Source of the DNA: Muricea muricata
Taxonomy: Eukaryota > Cnidaria > Anthozoa > Malacalcyonacea > Plexauridae
NCBI GenBank assembly: GCA_963855995.1
Contig: OY979716.1
Span: 54,574,281 to 54,638,280 of the forward strand
Length of the DNA stretch: 64,000 nt
Direction: 5' to 3'
Both the position numbers and the translations under genes were made by a program. This document shows positions 17,631-27,602 of the stretch, in pieces. Each line of letters begins with the position of its first letter. Positions within the stretch are counted from its first letter, which is position 1. The notes under the pieces are model-generated. The model had not been told where the DNA came from, ran no database searches, and worked only from the letters and a program-made list of their open reading frames with translations.

Positions 17631-20600
17631 ATGGGTTGTGGAAAAAAGCGTAAAAGTACTAAGGCTGACGAGGAAACTAGTACTTCAACATTACCGGAAG
17701 AAAACTTTTATGTAATTGAGAATGTGAAGCAGGTAAAATCTAAAAAATTCCGAACAACTGCCATGAATTACTCTGTGCGTTTTAATAACTCCGAGGATGA
17801 TCTCGATTTGATTGAAAGTTATGAACGTACCCAAGGGATTTTTGAACATTTATTGAATGATATAACTGGTGGTATGAATGAAAAAGACCAAGTACGTTTC
17901 GTTTTGCGTTCTACTCAACTGGACACACCTATTTCATTACCATTCATGTCTGTACTACAACTTACACCTGAACGTGTTTTTTCTCAAATTGAACGTGTTA
18001 TTCAGTCTAACCGTGACTTTCGTTTAAATGATACGGTTGTGGTAGATATTGTACACGTTGAAGCACCTCAAGGTGGTGCAAAAAGGAAACGTGTCCATCT
18101 CGATATAGCAGAATTTTTACATAAAAAAAGGTCAGTCGTATCCATACAGAATAAAGATGACCTATGTTTAGCTCGAGCACTTGTAGTAGCTATTGCAAAG
18201 ATTGAAAAAGATCCGAAGTATAAGACTTTAAAAGATCATCGAAAAAAGCTCAAGAAAAAAAAGCAAGAGAATTACATGAATTAGCTAACGTTCCTTTAGG
18301 GTCATGTGGTATACCTGAAGTGAAAATGTTCCAGAAATATCTTACAGGCTATGAAATAAACATAGTTTCTGCTGACCATAACAGTAGTATTATATACCCA
18401 CCCAAACCTGCAACTTCGGAAGCTAAACCTATTTACCTATATTTACATGGCAATCATTACGATGTTATTACCTCCATGCCAGCTTTCCTGGGTAAGTCCT
18501 ATTTCTGTCATAAGTGCAGGCGGTCTTACAATCAAACCCTTTGCCATGTATGCCCTGGGATGTGCAAGTCATGCCGTTCGCCTGAATGTACAGTAAAAGA
18601 TCCTATGGAATGTGAGCAGTGTGGTCGCTGGTTCAAAAGTAAAACATGTTATGATCATCATAAAGAACCTGTAGGTGGTGGAAAATCAGTTTGTCAAGGA
18701 ATAAAGAAATGTGAAAAATGTGGAAAATCTTTGAATGTTAGAAATTTTAAGAATCATGTATGCGGAAGGAAATGCTCTACAAGCGGAGTGATTCTTAAAG
18801 GGGAAGATGAACACAAGTGTTACATCTGAACACTCAGAAGAAAGCCAATATAACGAATTATTGTTCTTTGATTTTGAATGCACGCAGGAAGGTGGAATCC
18901 ATAAGCCTAATTTATGCATTGTACATAATGAAGCCGGGGACGAGTGGATATTCCAGGGAAAGAATACGAATGTCGATTTTTGCAAATGGTTATTTACGAA
19001 GGAACATAAGGATTGCATTGTAGTAGCACATAATTTCCAAGGATATGACGGATATTTTATTCAGAACTTCCTCAATGAAAACGGGGTTAAGTATGAAGTT
19101 ATTTTAAGAGGTGCAAAGATCCTTTCAATGACAATTCCTATGTTTAACATAAAGTTCATCGACTCCCTCAATTTTATTCCCATGAGTTTGGCTAAATTTC
19201 CTCAAACCTTTGGGATGAGTGAATTATGCAAAGGATACTTCCCGCACCTGTTTAACAGAGAAGAAAATGAAAATTATATAGGTCCTATTCCACCTGAACC
19301 CTACTACACACCGAATTCAATGAAACCCAAAGCTAGGGAAGCGTTTCGCATATGGCATAAGGAGCAAAGGGATAATGAGTATATATTTAATTTTAACGAA
19401 GAAATTATCAAGTATTGTCGATCGGATGTTGATATTTTACGGAAATGTTGTATGGAGTTTCGTGAAATGCTTCGTGAGATTACGGACATCGACCCGTTTG
19501 ACAAATGCTTAACAATTGCTAGTGCATGTCATGAGGTTTATCGGACAAATTTCTTAAAGAAGGAGACCATTGCCATTTTTCAACCTGATCGTTATCTGAA
19601 AATGAAACAGTCCAATATAGCTGTTAAATGGTTATCTTATACGATGCAAGAAAACAATATACATATTGAACATGTTAGGAATGGTGGGGAGAAACGTGTT
19701 GGAAAGTATTCATTGGATGGATACTGCGAAGAGCATCACACAGCATACGAGTTTCAAGGATGTTTTTGGCATGGTAAGTTATGTAAAAAATGCTATTAAA
19801 TTTAATTAGGAATACGCTTATTTATTATTTTTTCACAGGTTGTTTGAACTGTTATGCCAGAGAGACGGTGAATTCTGTAAATGGGAAGACTATGCAACAA
19901 CTTCATGAAGATACATTGGAAAAAATCTGTTATCTTAAAGGCGAAGGTTTCCATGTTGTAGAAATGTGGGAATGTGATTTAATGAAGGAAATAGAACGTG
20001 ATGAAGATATGAAACGTTATTTTGAAGAGCACGAACTTGTTGATCCTCTGCAACCGCGTGACGCATTCTATGGGGGGCGTACAAATGCAGCTAAATTGCT
20101 CCACGTATGTCAAGAAGACGAGGAAATTAGGTAAGAATTGTATACTTTCAGGCCGTTTTTATAGCATCTATTTGGAAAGTAATGTTTTAAAATTATACAC
20201 TGTTTTTCAGGTATGTAGATTTTACAAGTTTATATCCCTGCAATATGCATGCAATATCCATGCAATAAATCAACAGAAACCGTAGTTGGGCATCCCGTAA
20301 TCATAACAGAGAATTTTGGTGAAATTTCTTCATACTTTGGTTTAATCAAATGTACAGTATTACCGCCCAGAGGTTTACGTCATCCCGTCCTTCCTTACCG
20401 TACCCAGAATAAACTCATATTCCCTCTATGTAAATCCTGTGCCGACACCTTGAATAAAACCCCATGTACACATTCTGAGCAAGAAAGATCTATCCTTGGT
20501 ACGTGGTGTCACGTGGAATTAATGAAAGCTATTGAAAAAGGGTATCAAATTTCAAAAATTCACGAGGTCTGGCATTTCCCAAATCATACTGACGAATTGT

Positions 20601-21560
20601 TTAAAGAGTATGTAAATACATTTCTGAAGATTAAACAAGAAGCCAGTGGTTACCCTAAAGATTGCATTACGGAAGAACAGAAACAAGTATATATCAACGA
20701 GTATTACGAACACGAAGGAATTCGTCTTGACCCAGAGAAGATTGAATACAACCCTGGCTTGCGTTCTTTAGCAAAACTTATGCTCAATTCGTTATGGGGT
20801 ATGTATATAAAATTGTTTAAACTATTCTTAGTAGCAATCCTAGGATTAATTGTAGAAAAAATTTTATTTTCTAGGGAAATTTGCGCAACGTTCCAATTTA
20901 ACCAAAACTGAAATGGTACAAGAACCCAATCGTTTTTTTGATCTTTTGTACTCTGCTGAATTTGAAGTATGTGATGCTCGTATGGTGAATGAAAATATGC
21001 TTGAAGTCCAATACAGAAACACCGAAGAATTTGCTGAACAGAATAATAAAGTTAATGTAGTAATTGCAGCCTTTACTACAGCCTATGCCCGTCTAAAACT
21101 ATACGATTTGTTAGACATTTTACAAGAACGTGTCCTTTATTACGACACAGATTCTGTGATTTACGTTCATAAACCAGATAAACCTGACCTACCTTTAGGA
21201 AATTATTTGGGAGATCTCACAGATGAATTGAATGGAGATTATATTACGTCTTTTGTCTCAGGTGGTCCTAAGAATTACGCTTACCGCACAAAGAATGGAA
21301 AGACGGATACTAAAATACGTGGTATTACCCTGGATTACGCAGCTTCAGGGAAACTTAATCATGATGTTGTTCGTGCCCTTGTTCACTTACATGCCAATTG
21401 TAAAACGGAAGCGAAAGTAACCATCGACATGCCTTTTAAAATTACACGAGATAAAAAGGAAAAAAACATTGTCACAAAGAAAATGAAGAAAGACTATCGC
21501 ATCGTGTATGATAAACGTGTTATTATGGAGAACTATGAAACATTATCCTACGGGTTTTAG
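17631..21560 (+). pseudogene. Protein-primed DNA polymerase B of the inner Polinton, with introns and frameshifts
   Basis: All family motifs are visible: Exo I FFDFECTQ, Exo II HNFQGYDGYF, Exo III YCRSDVDIL, motif A YVDFTSLYP, motif B NSLWG/KFAQR and motif C YYDTDSVIYV. A zinc-ribbon stretch with many Cys-x2-Cys pairs precedes the exonuclease domain, and the N terminus is acidic, with repeats of DDNWIWDV upstream of the ATG at 17631. Three introns have good borders: 19774-19838, 20131-20210 and 20799-20874; the last cuts motif B after Trp-Gly. Frame breaks near 18255 (poly-A run), 18826 and 20245 (short ATGCAAT duplication) are not explained by introns, so I call a pseudogene. Normally it replicates the element from a terminal protein primer. 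Confidence 0.9.
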
Positions 21561-21590
21561 CCTACCAAAAGGGCATTTGTTATGTATTAA

Positions 21591-21665
21591 AAAAACCCAC
21601 TTTCCGAAAACGCACTTTCCAAAAACGCACTTTTCAAAAATGCACTTTTCAATAAGTTATATAAT
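21591..21665 (+). promoter_or_regulatory. Repeat-type promoter upstream of the 21704 gene
   Basis: Four copies of the ACGCACTTTTC-type word (one CCCACTTTCC) are followed by GTTATATAAT about 40 bp before the ATG at 21704. It lies between the polymerase stop and the next small gene, so that gene has its own promoter. Confidence 0.7.
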
Positions 21666-21703
21666 AGGTAGAAAAGGTGAATGTCATATATATTGTCTAA
21701 AAG

Positions 21704-22003
21704 ATGAAGGTTATTGTAGACGAGTTGTGGAAAAACAATATAACTGTTGATATAACGATGCTATCCCAATACATTCATTACATACTTGACAACCATGAGG
21801 ATACGTACAACAATGCAGCAAATCACTTGAATTCAGATGAATTGTTAAGCGTTTTTAATGGAATGAACATAAACAATATTGGGCGTGCTGTGGCTTACTT
21901 GGCACTTGTTTACCGAATGGATATCCCCGAAGATAGAACACGTGAAGCCGTTCGTTTAGTGGTACCTGCTATAAGGAGCATTGCAAGAGGTGGGGTAGTT
22001 TAA
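21704..22003 (+). CDS. Unknown helical protein, 99 residues, with a BH1-like segment
   Basis: Intact frame from ATG 21704. Predicted all-helical and soluble. A segment near residues 55-72 reads NINNIGRAVAYLALVYRM, which resembles the BH1 pattern of Bcl-2 proteins (Asn-Trp-Gly-Arg followed by a hydrophobic helix) but with Ile in place of Trp. Adintovirus genomes are reported to carry Bcl-2-like genes. At 99 residues it is short for a full Bcl-2 fold and has no C-terminal membrane anchor. It is controlled by the repeat-type promoter used by non-structural genes. I treat the Bcl-2 idea as tentative. Confidence 0.6.
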   Translation: MKVIVDELWKNNITVDITMLSQYIHYILDNHEDTYNNAANHLNSDELLSVFNGMNINNIGRAVAYLALVYRMDIPEDRTREAVRLVVPAIRSIARGGVV

Positions 22004-22200
22004 TACGAAGAATATGCTCCGGTGTAGGATACGTACTGTACTCATGTGACCTTTCATAAAATTACTACAGTGACTTGTATTTAGGTTTTACTGTTATTTG
22101 TATATTTACACGTGGTTTTGTAAAAAGGGTTGAATAATATGTATAAGAAATATGATCACACATGGTTTTTAGTTTATTTATTGCCTACACGCGTAACGTT

Positions 22201-22848
22201 ATGGATGTGAGATTTAAAGTACCCACCAACTTTTATATATCGGGACAAAGTCAGAGTGGGAAATCATATTTGGTTTGTAAATTATTACATCATCTAAATG
22301 AATTATTTCATTCGGTCCCAACGAAGGTGATTTACTGTTATGGAGAATATCAGAAAGAATTTGATAATTTACATGGAGTAGACTTTGTTGAAGGATTCCC
22401 AAAAGATTTAAATCAATTAACGCGGGGACATGAACAAACATTATTAATGTTGGATGATTTAATGAGTGAATATTCTAAAGACCAACGTGTTTCTGATTTA
22501 TTTACACGTGGTTCCCATCATAAAGGCATTTCCGTATTTTACCTTACACAAAATTTATTCCCTCCAGGGAAATTATCGAGAACCATCAGTTTGAATTCCC
22601 ATTACATTATAGTCTTTAAAAACCCTCGGGATTCTTTGGGGATTTCTACATTAGCCAAACAAATGTTCCCGGGGCGAAGTCAGTACTTAATGGATTCTTT
22701 TCATGACGCTACCAAGAAACCTTTTAGTTATTTACTTATTGATTGTCATCCTCAATCTCCTGAAAATATACGTTTACGCACCAATATTTTACCTGGAGAA
22801 AGACAGTATATATGCAAAAGTAAAAATACATGTGTATTCGTTCATTAA
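22201..22848 (+). CDS. A32/FtsK-type DNA-packaging ATPase of the inner Polinton
   Basis: The frame opens upstream, but the ATG at 22201 (MDVRFKVPTNFYISG) is the best start because the conserved fold begins there. Walker A is GQSQSGKS at about residue 15, Walker B is TLLMLDDLM near residue 85, and a sensor-like YLTQNLF follows. At 215 residues it has the usual Polinton ATPase length. It translocates the genome into the capsid. It is intact and stands first in a plus-strand run with three further structural-type genes; no repeat-type promoter precedes it. Confidence 0.88.
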   Translation: MDVRFKVPTNFYISGQSQSGKSYLVCKLLHHLNELFHSVPTKVIYCYGEYQKEFDNLHGVDFVEGFPKDLNQLTRGHEQTLLMLDDLMSEYSKDQRVSDLFTRGSHHKGISVFYLTQNLFPPGKLSRTISLNSHYIIVFKNPRDSLGISTLAKQMFPGRSQYLMDSFHDATKKPFSYLLIDCHPQSPENIRLRTNILPGERQYICKSKNTCVFVH

Positions 22849-22868
22849 AGAGCATTAAAGAGGTAACG

Positions 22869-23557
22869 ATGAAAAATATTTCAGTATTTATTGAAGGGGG
22901 AGCAACAACATTAAATTTTGAGAAACCTATTGCTACATACGGATCGCTTTTAGGAGCTAAGGAGGTGACGGTGTTTTGGAACTTTAAAAATATTACAAAC
23001 GCTATTAATAATGGGAAATTCGTTATCAAAGACCCTTCAGATCCTACTAAAGATAAAGAGAATAGTTTGGGAGAGGGGTATTGGGATTTTCAACAGATTA
23101 AGGAACGTTTGGAAGGAGTCAAGCTTAAACTTTCGATGAATGTACATAACAATACATGTAGTATTATTAATGAAACAGGTAGAGTGCTGTAGACCTGAAA
23201 AAGTTTGGACAGCTTTTAGGGTTTTCTGAGAACCATATTCTACAAGTAGGTGAAACTACTGCATCCCCAAAACCTGTGGATGTGAATCATGGTTTGAGGT
23301 GGCTAACTGTAACGTGCGATCTTATTGATTCATCAAAGAATACGGGTTTGGATGGTACTCAGAGTACAGTCCTTGCGTTCCTACCTATTACCCCTGGGAC
23401 TCGTTTGAATTCAAATTGCTATGTATATGAGAGGGATGCATACGCATGGCGGCCTGCTAAGAATGAAGTTGTATCAGAGATGACATTTACAGTAGGGTCT
23501 AACCTAGAGGGTGTGGATGTGGACGTGAATATATTAATGAATATTGCATTAGAATAA
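22869..23557 (+). pseudogene. Conserved Polinton protein shared with the outer element, frameshifted
   Basis: ATG at 22869, 20 bp after the ATPase stop. Two frames joined by a change near 23185 give a protein of about 228 residues, strand-rich throughout. The outer element's protein at 37230-37796 is homologous: shared landmarks are a WxFKN segment near the start, FGxLLGF in the middle, and VDxNxGLxx followed by Cys. Conservation in two divergent lineages and its place between ATPase and core-protein genes suggest a virion component, perhaps a jelly-roll protein. No known catalytic motif. Confidence 0.65.
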
Positions 23558-23594
23558 ATGCATTACGTACAAAAAAGATATATTCATTTACAAA

Positions 23595-23915
23595 ATGTCT
23601 GCTGTCATAAGAAGAGCTCTTCCCATTCTTAAAACTTTAGCTGGTGCTAAACCTAAATTGAAAAAAGCTATTATAAAATACGCTTTCCCTGACCTGGTGA
23701 TGGCTATTTCGGAGATAGCTCTAAACATGCTTAAAGGTATTATAAAGTTAACCCCACAGCAGAAACAACGTTTGTCTCGGTACAAGAAAGAGTTCCGCTC
23801 TTTAGCAAAAATGAACGTATCTGTAGCTAAGAAAAGGAAACTTCTCATTCAGAAAGGTGGTGGGGCAGGTCTTGCTGCATTAATACCTATTGCGATTGCA
23901 CTGTTATCACGATGA
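23595..23915 (+). CDS. Polinton PX-like basic protein, 106 residues
   Basis: ATG at 23595. The protein is basic, with a Lys/Arg-rich middle and the ending LIQKGGGAGLAALIPIAIALLS, an Arg/Lys-Gly-Gly turn followed by a hydrophobic C-terminal helix. This layout resembles the small PX-type proteins of Polintons and membrane-active or core peptides of adenoviruses. Its stop overlaps the start of the next gene by ATGA, so the two are probably translated from the same message. Confidence 0.65.
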   Translation: MSAVIRRALPILKTLAGAKPKLKKAIIKYAFPDLVMAISEIALNMLKGIIKLTPQQKQRLSRYKKEFRSLAKMNVSVAKKRKLLIQKGGGAGLAALIPIAIALLSR

Positions 23916-24436
23916 AGTGTATGGTGTTAATACCTGAAGAAAGACTTTTACGCTATGAAGAACACGATAAGCAAAGGATTGAAAATACGTATAATGATTT
24001 ACCAGAAGGGGTAATGTATGGCGGTGGTGAAGATTCAGAAGAAACACAAGAAGATTCCATATCGACCGAAATGATAGTACGAGGTATTCCCAAAACCATG
24101 AAAACAAGAGCTCAGGCTTTGTTGGCACATTTAAAAGAAAGAGGAGATGTTATTACATGGGATGATATGGGACAGGTGCTTTTAAAAGGTGTTCTTATAC
24201 CAAGGTCCAATATTTCCGATTTGGTTTCGGATGCAATGAGGGCACGTAAACATTTTAATCCTGTAGGTGTACGAGAATTTTATAATGTATTAAATGAGAT
24301 AAACATTCCTAAAGATTTTGTAAGAAATGAAAGAAGATGGTCCGAAGCTGAAAAGGATAAAGTTTCATTTGATGAAAAACTACCCACTGGAAAGACTCAG
24401 AATGAACTAGGGGTTTCGGACTGGTTAACTTTCTAA
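23912..24436 (+). CDS. Conserved Polinton protein of unknown role, 174 residues
   Basis: ATG at 23912 overlaps the previous stop. An acidic N-terminal third is followed by a helical domain with IPKTMKTRAQALLAHL, DDMGQVLLKGVLIPRSNI and PKDFVRNERRW. Proteins with this architecture recur beside the capsid genes of invertebrate Polintons, and the pattern of residues is one I recognise from them without a defined activity. Intact. It ends 60 bp before the convergent protease gene. Confidence 0.65.
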   Translation: MKCMVLIPEERLLRYEEHDKQRIENTYNDLPEGVMYGGGEDSEETQEDSISTEMIVRGIPKTMKTRAQALLAHLKERGDVITWDDMGQVLLKGVLIPRSNISDLVSDAMRARKHFNPVGVREFYNVLNEINIPKDFVRNERRWSEAEKDKVSFDEKLPTGKTQNELGVSDWLTF

Positions 24437-24498
24437 TATAAAACTTTCATGTATTATTAGTGTAAGAAATCCAATAAAAATGTTTTTTCAAGTATAAT

Positions 24499-25002
24499 TT
24501 ATTTTAATAATGCTTTACAACATTGTTTAAGCCCGCAAACGGGTTGATTTTCTATAACAACATTAAAATGTTTTTTAACATAACAAGCTACATTACAATC
24601 ATTTAACTCAGTATTACTTGAAAACAAGTTTACAATTTTATTCTTGCTATAGCCGCGGCATCTATGATAAAGATAAAAAATACAATACTGTCCACACACT
24701 TCACTCCACGAACTTTGTATTTTGCGTTTGTTCCATGCCTCGATTTTATAGGATTTAAACTGTTCACCGTAATGTTCTGGCGGGTACCCATAACTATCAA
24801 AAAATTCTCCTTTTCCATGAGAGGGGAAGTAAACAGCTAACCAATGCGTTCCCGGTTCTGTACTAGGGTCTGTATTTGCAACAAAACCGCAAGGGAAAGT
24901 ATCAATCCTTTCCGGTAGTTCATCAGCAACAAACACTCCACAGAAGGCTTTTTTTGTAAAAGTATTGCGTTCAAGGGATCGTTTAATTTGAAGAGTGTCC
25001 AT
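24499..25002 (-). CDS. Adenain-like cysteine protease (capsid maturation protease)
   Basis: Intact 167-residue frame from ATG 25002. The catalytic layout of the adenovirus protease family is visible: His in GTHWLAVYF, acidic residue in FFDSYG, oxyanion Gln and nucleophile Cys in CGQYCIFYL. Length is somewhat below adenain (about 200). It would cleave capsid and core precursors during virion maturation. It lies directly downstream of the major capsid gene on the same strand, 26 bp apart. Confidence 0.88.
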   Translation of the reverse strand: MDTLQIKRSLERNTFTKKAFCGVFVADELPERIDTFPCGFVANTDPSTEPGTHWLAVYFPSHGKGEFFDSYGYPPEHYGEQFKSYKIEAWNKRKIQSSWSEVCGQYCIFYLYHRCRGYSKNKIVNLFSSNTELNDCNVACYVKKHFNVVIENQPVCGLKQCCKALLK

Positions 25003-25028
25003 AACGTTTCTTTCAAAGCGTATAATAT

Positions 25029-26462
25029 TTACGATATGTCATAAATTACATTTCTTTCAGAATCAACACGTATAATGTTTTCAAAACTCCCATAACACAC
25101 CATAGCAACTGGGGCATCAGGTCCCTCCTCGAATGTAATATCAAGTGAAAGGGATCCTCGTTGTACTGCATTAAAGTATTCTGTAGTATTACACATATCA
25201 GGGGTCAAATCAAAGGCATATAATGTGTACCCGTTATTGTAATCTTCTCTGCTAATATCCAAACCGGTATTAGCGTACATTTTTCCCGTGCCTGAAAATA
25301 GGGTATTGTAGGCTTGAATGAAGTCCACAGTTTTATCGTCAGCGGTATCTTTGTCCGGGTAATTAAGTTTAAGTTGTTTGAAAGGAATTTCTTCACCGTT
25401 AGCAGTCAAAGTAAGAGCATTCACTCTGAAATGTTGGAAGTTGTAAGGATTTTTACCATAAGCACCATTGTAGGCATTGATATCCACAAGACCCATTATG
25501 AATGATTTTGGGATTATTCCAGAAAAAATGTTATCTTTTCTCACGGTAGAAAGTCCTCCAGGGATTGTAAGAGCTTTGCATTCTACGCGGCGAATGGGAT
25601 AGAGGGCAGGTGTTTGTTTTAAGATAAGTTCTGTTGCATCACCGACTGTCTGATCCACTTTGACTTTCCGTATTTTTAGAACGACATCCATTAATTCAAC
25701 TTTAAGATTAATTGAGCCTGAACCCGTTTCCATTAAACAGAAAGTATTGGGTGAACGGTTTAACACCACCTTAAGATCCAACATGTTTAATAAAAGGCGG
25801 TCACCCATGAACACGTCAGAAAAAATAGGACCCGATAAAACAAACTCTTTCGAATCTTTGATGAACTCATGCCTTTTTGCAAAACCCTGGTTTCCTGTCC
25901 CAGGCTCTAGGATCGTTGCCGTCAACCAATTACCGGTAGGAGCTCCGCTGCTGTCAGGGACTTTGTAAGTAATTTTTGATTTAAATGGTAAAGCTCCACT
26001 ACCGTCCATTTTTCCAGGAGTATCTTTAAAGTATAATGCTGAAGAAAGCTGAGATTTCTTTGCTGATACGTCATAGTTCAAGAGGGTTTCTATGTAAGAA
26101 CGGTATGCATATGTATCCATGGCTGGGGTGACCTGTTTTCCATTCATATAAACATCAACTTGTTTAATTAAACTATGTAAGAAATTGTTTACAGGAGCCA
26201 CATCTGCTTGACCGCTACCTAGTTCATTTCCGTCCCCGGCCTTAATCTTTCCTTTAACCATAAGAATTGTTTTTGAAAGGTCAATGTATTCATCGGTTCC
26301 CGCTATCATAAATGTAATTGGACTATCATTGTTCTGCACGCTAGAAATAGGGCGATAATCAATCCACCGCCCTTTTTCTAAACTTAATTGCGTTGGAGGT
26401 ACACTAAATAAATCAACCTCGCTTTTTTCACAACGTTTTGAGTATGGGTGTACGTAACTCAT
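25029..26462 (-). CDS. Major capsid protein, double jelly-roll (F54H12.2-like) of the inner Polinton
   Basis: Intact 477-residue frame from ATG 26462. It shows the family landmarks of the Polinton major capsid protein once annotated as F54H12.2-like: VDVYMNGKQVTP followed by YAYRSYIETLLNYD, then a long strand-rich region and VNALTLTANGEEIPF late in the protein. Double jelly-roll trimers of this type form the hexon-like shell of adenoviruses and virophages. It is the first gene of a minus-strand pair with the protease. No repeat-type promoter motif stands in front of it. The frame is unbroken although the polymerase and integrase are not. Confidence 0.88.
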   Translation of the reverse strand: MSYVHPYSKRCEKSEVDLFSVPPTQLSLEKGRWIDYRPISSVQNNDSPITFMIAGTDEYIDLSKTILMVKGKIKAGDGNELGSGQADVAPVNNFLHSLIKQVDVYMNGKQVTPAMDTYAYRSYIETLLNYDVSAKKSQLSSALYFKDTPGKMDGSGALPFKSKITYKVPDSSGAPTGNWLTATILEPGTGNQGFAKRHEFIKDSKEFVLSGPIFSDVFMGDRLLLNMLDLKVVLNRSPNTFCLMETGSGSINLKVELMDVVLKIRKVKVDQTVGDATELILKQTPALYPIRRVECKALTIPGGLSTVRKDNIFSGIIPKSFIMGLVDINAYNGAYGKNPYNFQHFRVNALTLTANGEEIPFKQLKLNYPDKDTADDKTVDFIQAYNTLFSGTGKMYANTGLDISREDYNNGYTLYAFDLTPDMCNTTEYFNAVQRGSLSLDITFEEGPDAPVAMVCYGSFENIIRVDSERNVIYDIS

Positions 26463-26496
26463 TATGAAGACCTCTTCTCTGTAACTCTGTTAAGAC

Positions 26497-26760
26497 GTGT
26501 ATGAATACTTTTTTCCAAAAATTGCTCAATTATACCCAAATGTGCTTGCATGTGTCCATAGATTACCCAAACCCAAAAATCCTCATCCTCCCGTTTGTTT
26601 TCGGGGTTTGCGTTTCTTTCCAGTCCGGTTACTTCTCATTTGTTTTCGGGGTTTACGTTTTTTCCTAACTTGTCGTCCCCCCGCTTGTTTCCGAGGTTTA
26701 CGTTTCTTTCCTGTTTGTCTTTTGGATTTCATGTAGATCTCTTCTCTGCAACTCCGTTAA
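26497..26760 (-). repeat. Partial tandem duplication of the core-protein 3' end
   Basis: The stretch repeats about 266 bp of the neighbouring DNA: the leader TCTCTGTAACTCTGTTAAG with ATGAATACTTT appears at about 26473 and again at about 26741, and between them lie three to four KKRKPRKQ-coding units like those of the core protein. It has no start codon or full frame, so it is a decaying duplicate rather than a gene. Confidence 0.6.
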
Positions 26761-26803
26761 GGTAATTATGAATACTTTCTACTAGTTTGTTCAATTATAT
26801 CGT

Positions 26804-27493
26804 TTAGGAAAATATATCGTCAACGGGAGCTGCTTTACTAGTTGTTAACCGTTTACGTTTCTTTCCAGTCCACCCCCGGGGCTTACGTTTCTTTCCGGTC
26901 CGTTGCCCTCCCTTTTGTTTTCGGGGTCTACGTTTTTTCCCCGCCCGACGACCTCCTGTTTGTTTCCGAGATTTACGTTTCTTCCCTGTTTGTTTTTTGG
27001 GTTTACGTTTCCCTGTACGTTTTTTGGTTTGTTTGCATTCTCCTCTTCCTTTCCTTATTAAATCAAGGATAAAACCCATACCCCCTTTTTGGACCCGCCT
27101 ACGCTTTGGCGGCTGACTTTTCGACTGAGGGCGTTTACGTTTTGCTGGGGGTTGACTTTTTGATTGGCTTCGTTTACGTTTCGCTGTTTTACCACTCATA
27201 CCGAAATTACTTTCTGTGGGTGGTTGTTTCCCGGTAAAACTTCCATTCCCGCTTTGTTGCCTCCGGAGTAAAGCTTGTAGTGTACGTTGGGCAGCTAAAC
27301 CTTTTACTTCTTTTCCGCGGGCCTTTACAGAACCCTTTGTACTTTTACCGGCAATAAGATCGTTAAGTAAATTTTGAGCCAAATCAGTTCCAACAGCCAT
27401 GCCAATCCCTTTTGCTTCTTTTAGGATAGGTCGAACAATAGGTCGAACAATATTACGAAAGAGATCCCCCAACCCATACCCTTTCTGGAACAT
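26804..27493 (-). CDS. Highly basic core/minor capsid protein (adenovirus pVII/pX-like)
   Basis: ATG at 27493 opens MFQKGYGLGDLFRNIVRPIV, a Gly-Leu-Gly amphipathic head shared with Polinton core proteins, followed by Ala/Leu helices and then more than 120 residues of Lys/Arg-rich repeats (KSQPPKRKR and GKKRKPRKQTGG types). Such proteins package DNA or bridge DNA and capsid. Two QKGG turns could be protease-linked sites. Intact; repeat copy number is clearly variable, as the fragment at 26497-26760 shows. It lies between the major capsid and the penton-like gene on the same strand. Confidence 0.75.
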   Translation of the reverse strand: MFQKGYGLGDLFRNIVRPIVRPILKEAKGIGMAVGTDLAQNLLNDLIAGKSTKGSVKARGKEVKGLAAQRTLQALLRRQQSGNGSFTGKQPPTESNFGMSGKTAKRKRSQSKSQPPAKRKRPQSKSQPPKRRRVQKGGMGFILDLIRKGRGECKQTKKRTGKRKPKKQTGKKRKSRKQTGGRRAGKKRRPRKQKGGQRTGKKRKPRGWTGKKRKRLTTSKAAPVDDIFS

Positions 27494-27602
27494 TATTGAA
27501 AAATATTAATTAAAATAGTTTAAGGGTTTTAGGTGTAGTGTTATCGTTGCACTTCCGCACTCAAATGGTATAGGTTCATTGGTACTGCTCCTTAAAAGGA
27601 CT

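Noticed and set aside
22162..22848. ATPase start at 22162
   Set aside because: The leader to 22201 is hydrophobic and not part of the ATPase fold; the ATG at 22201 is preferred.
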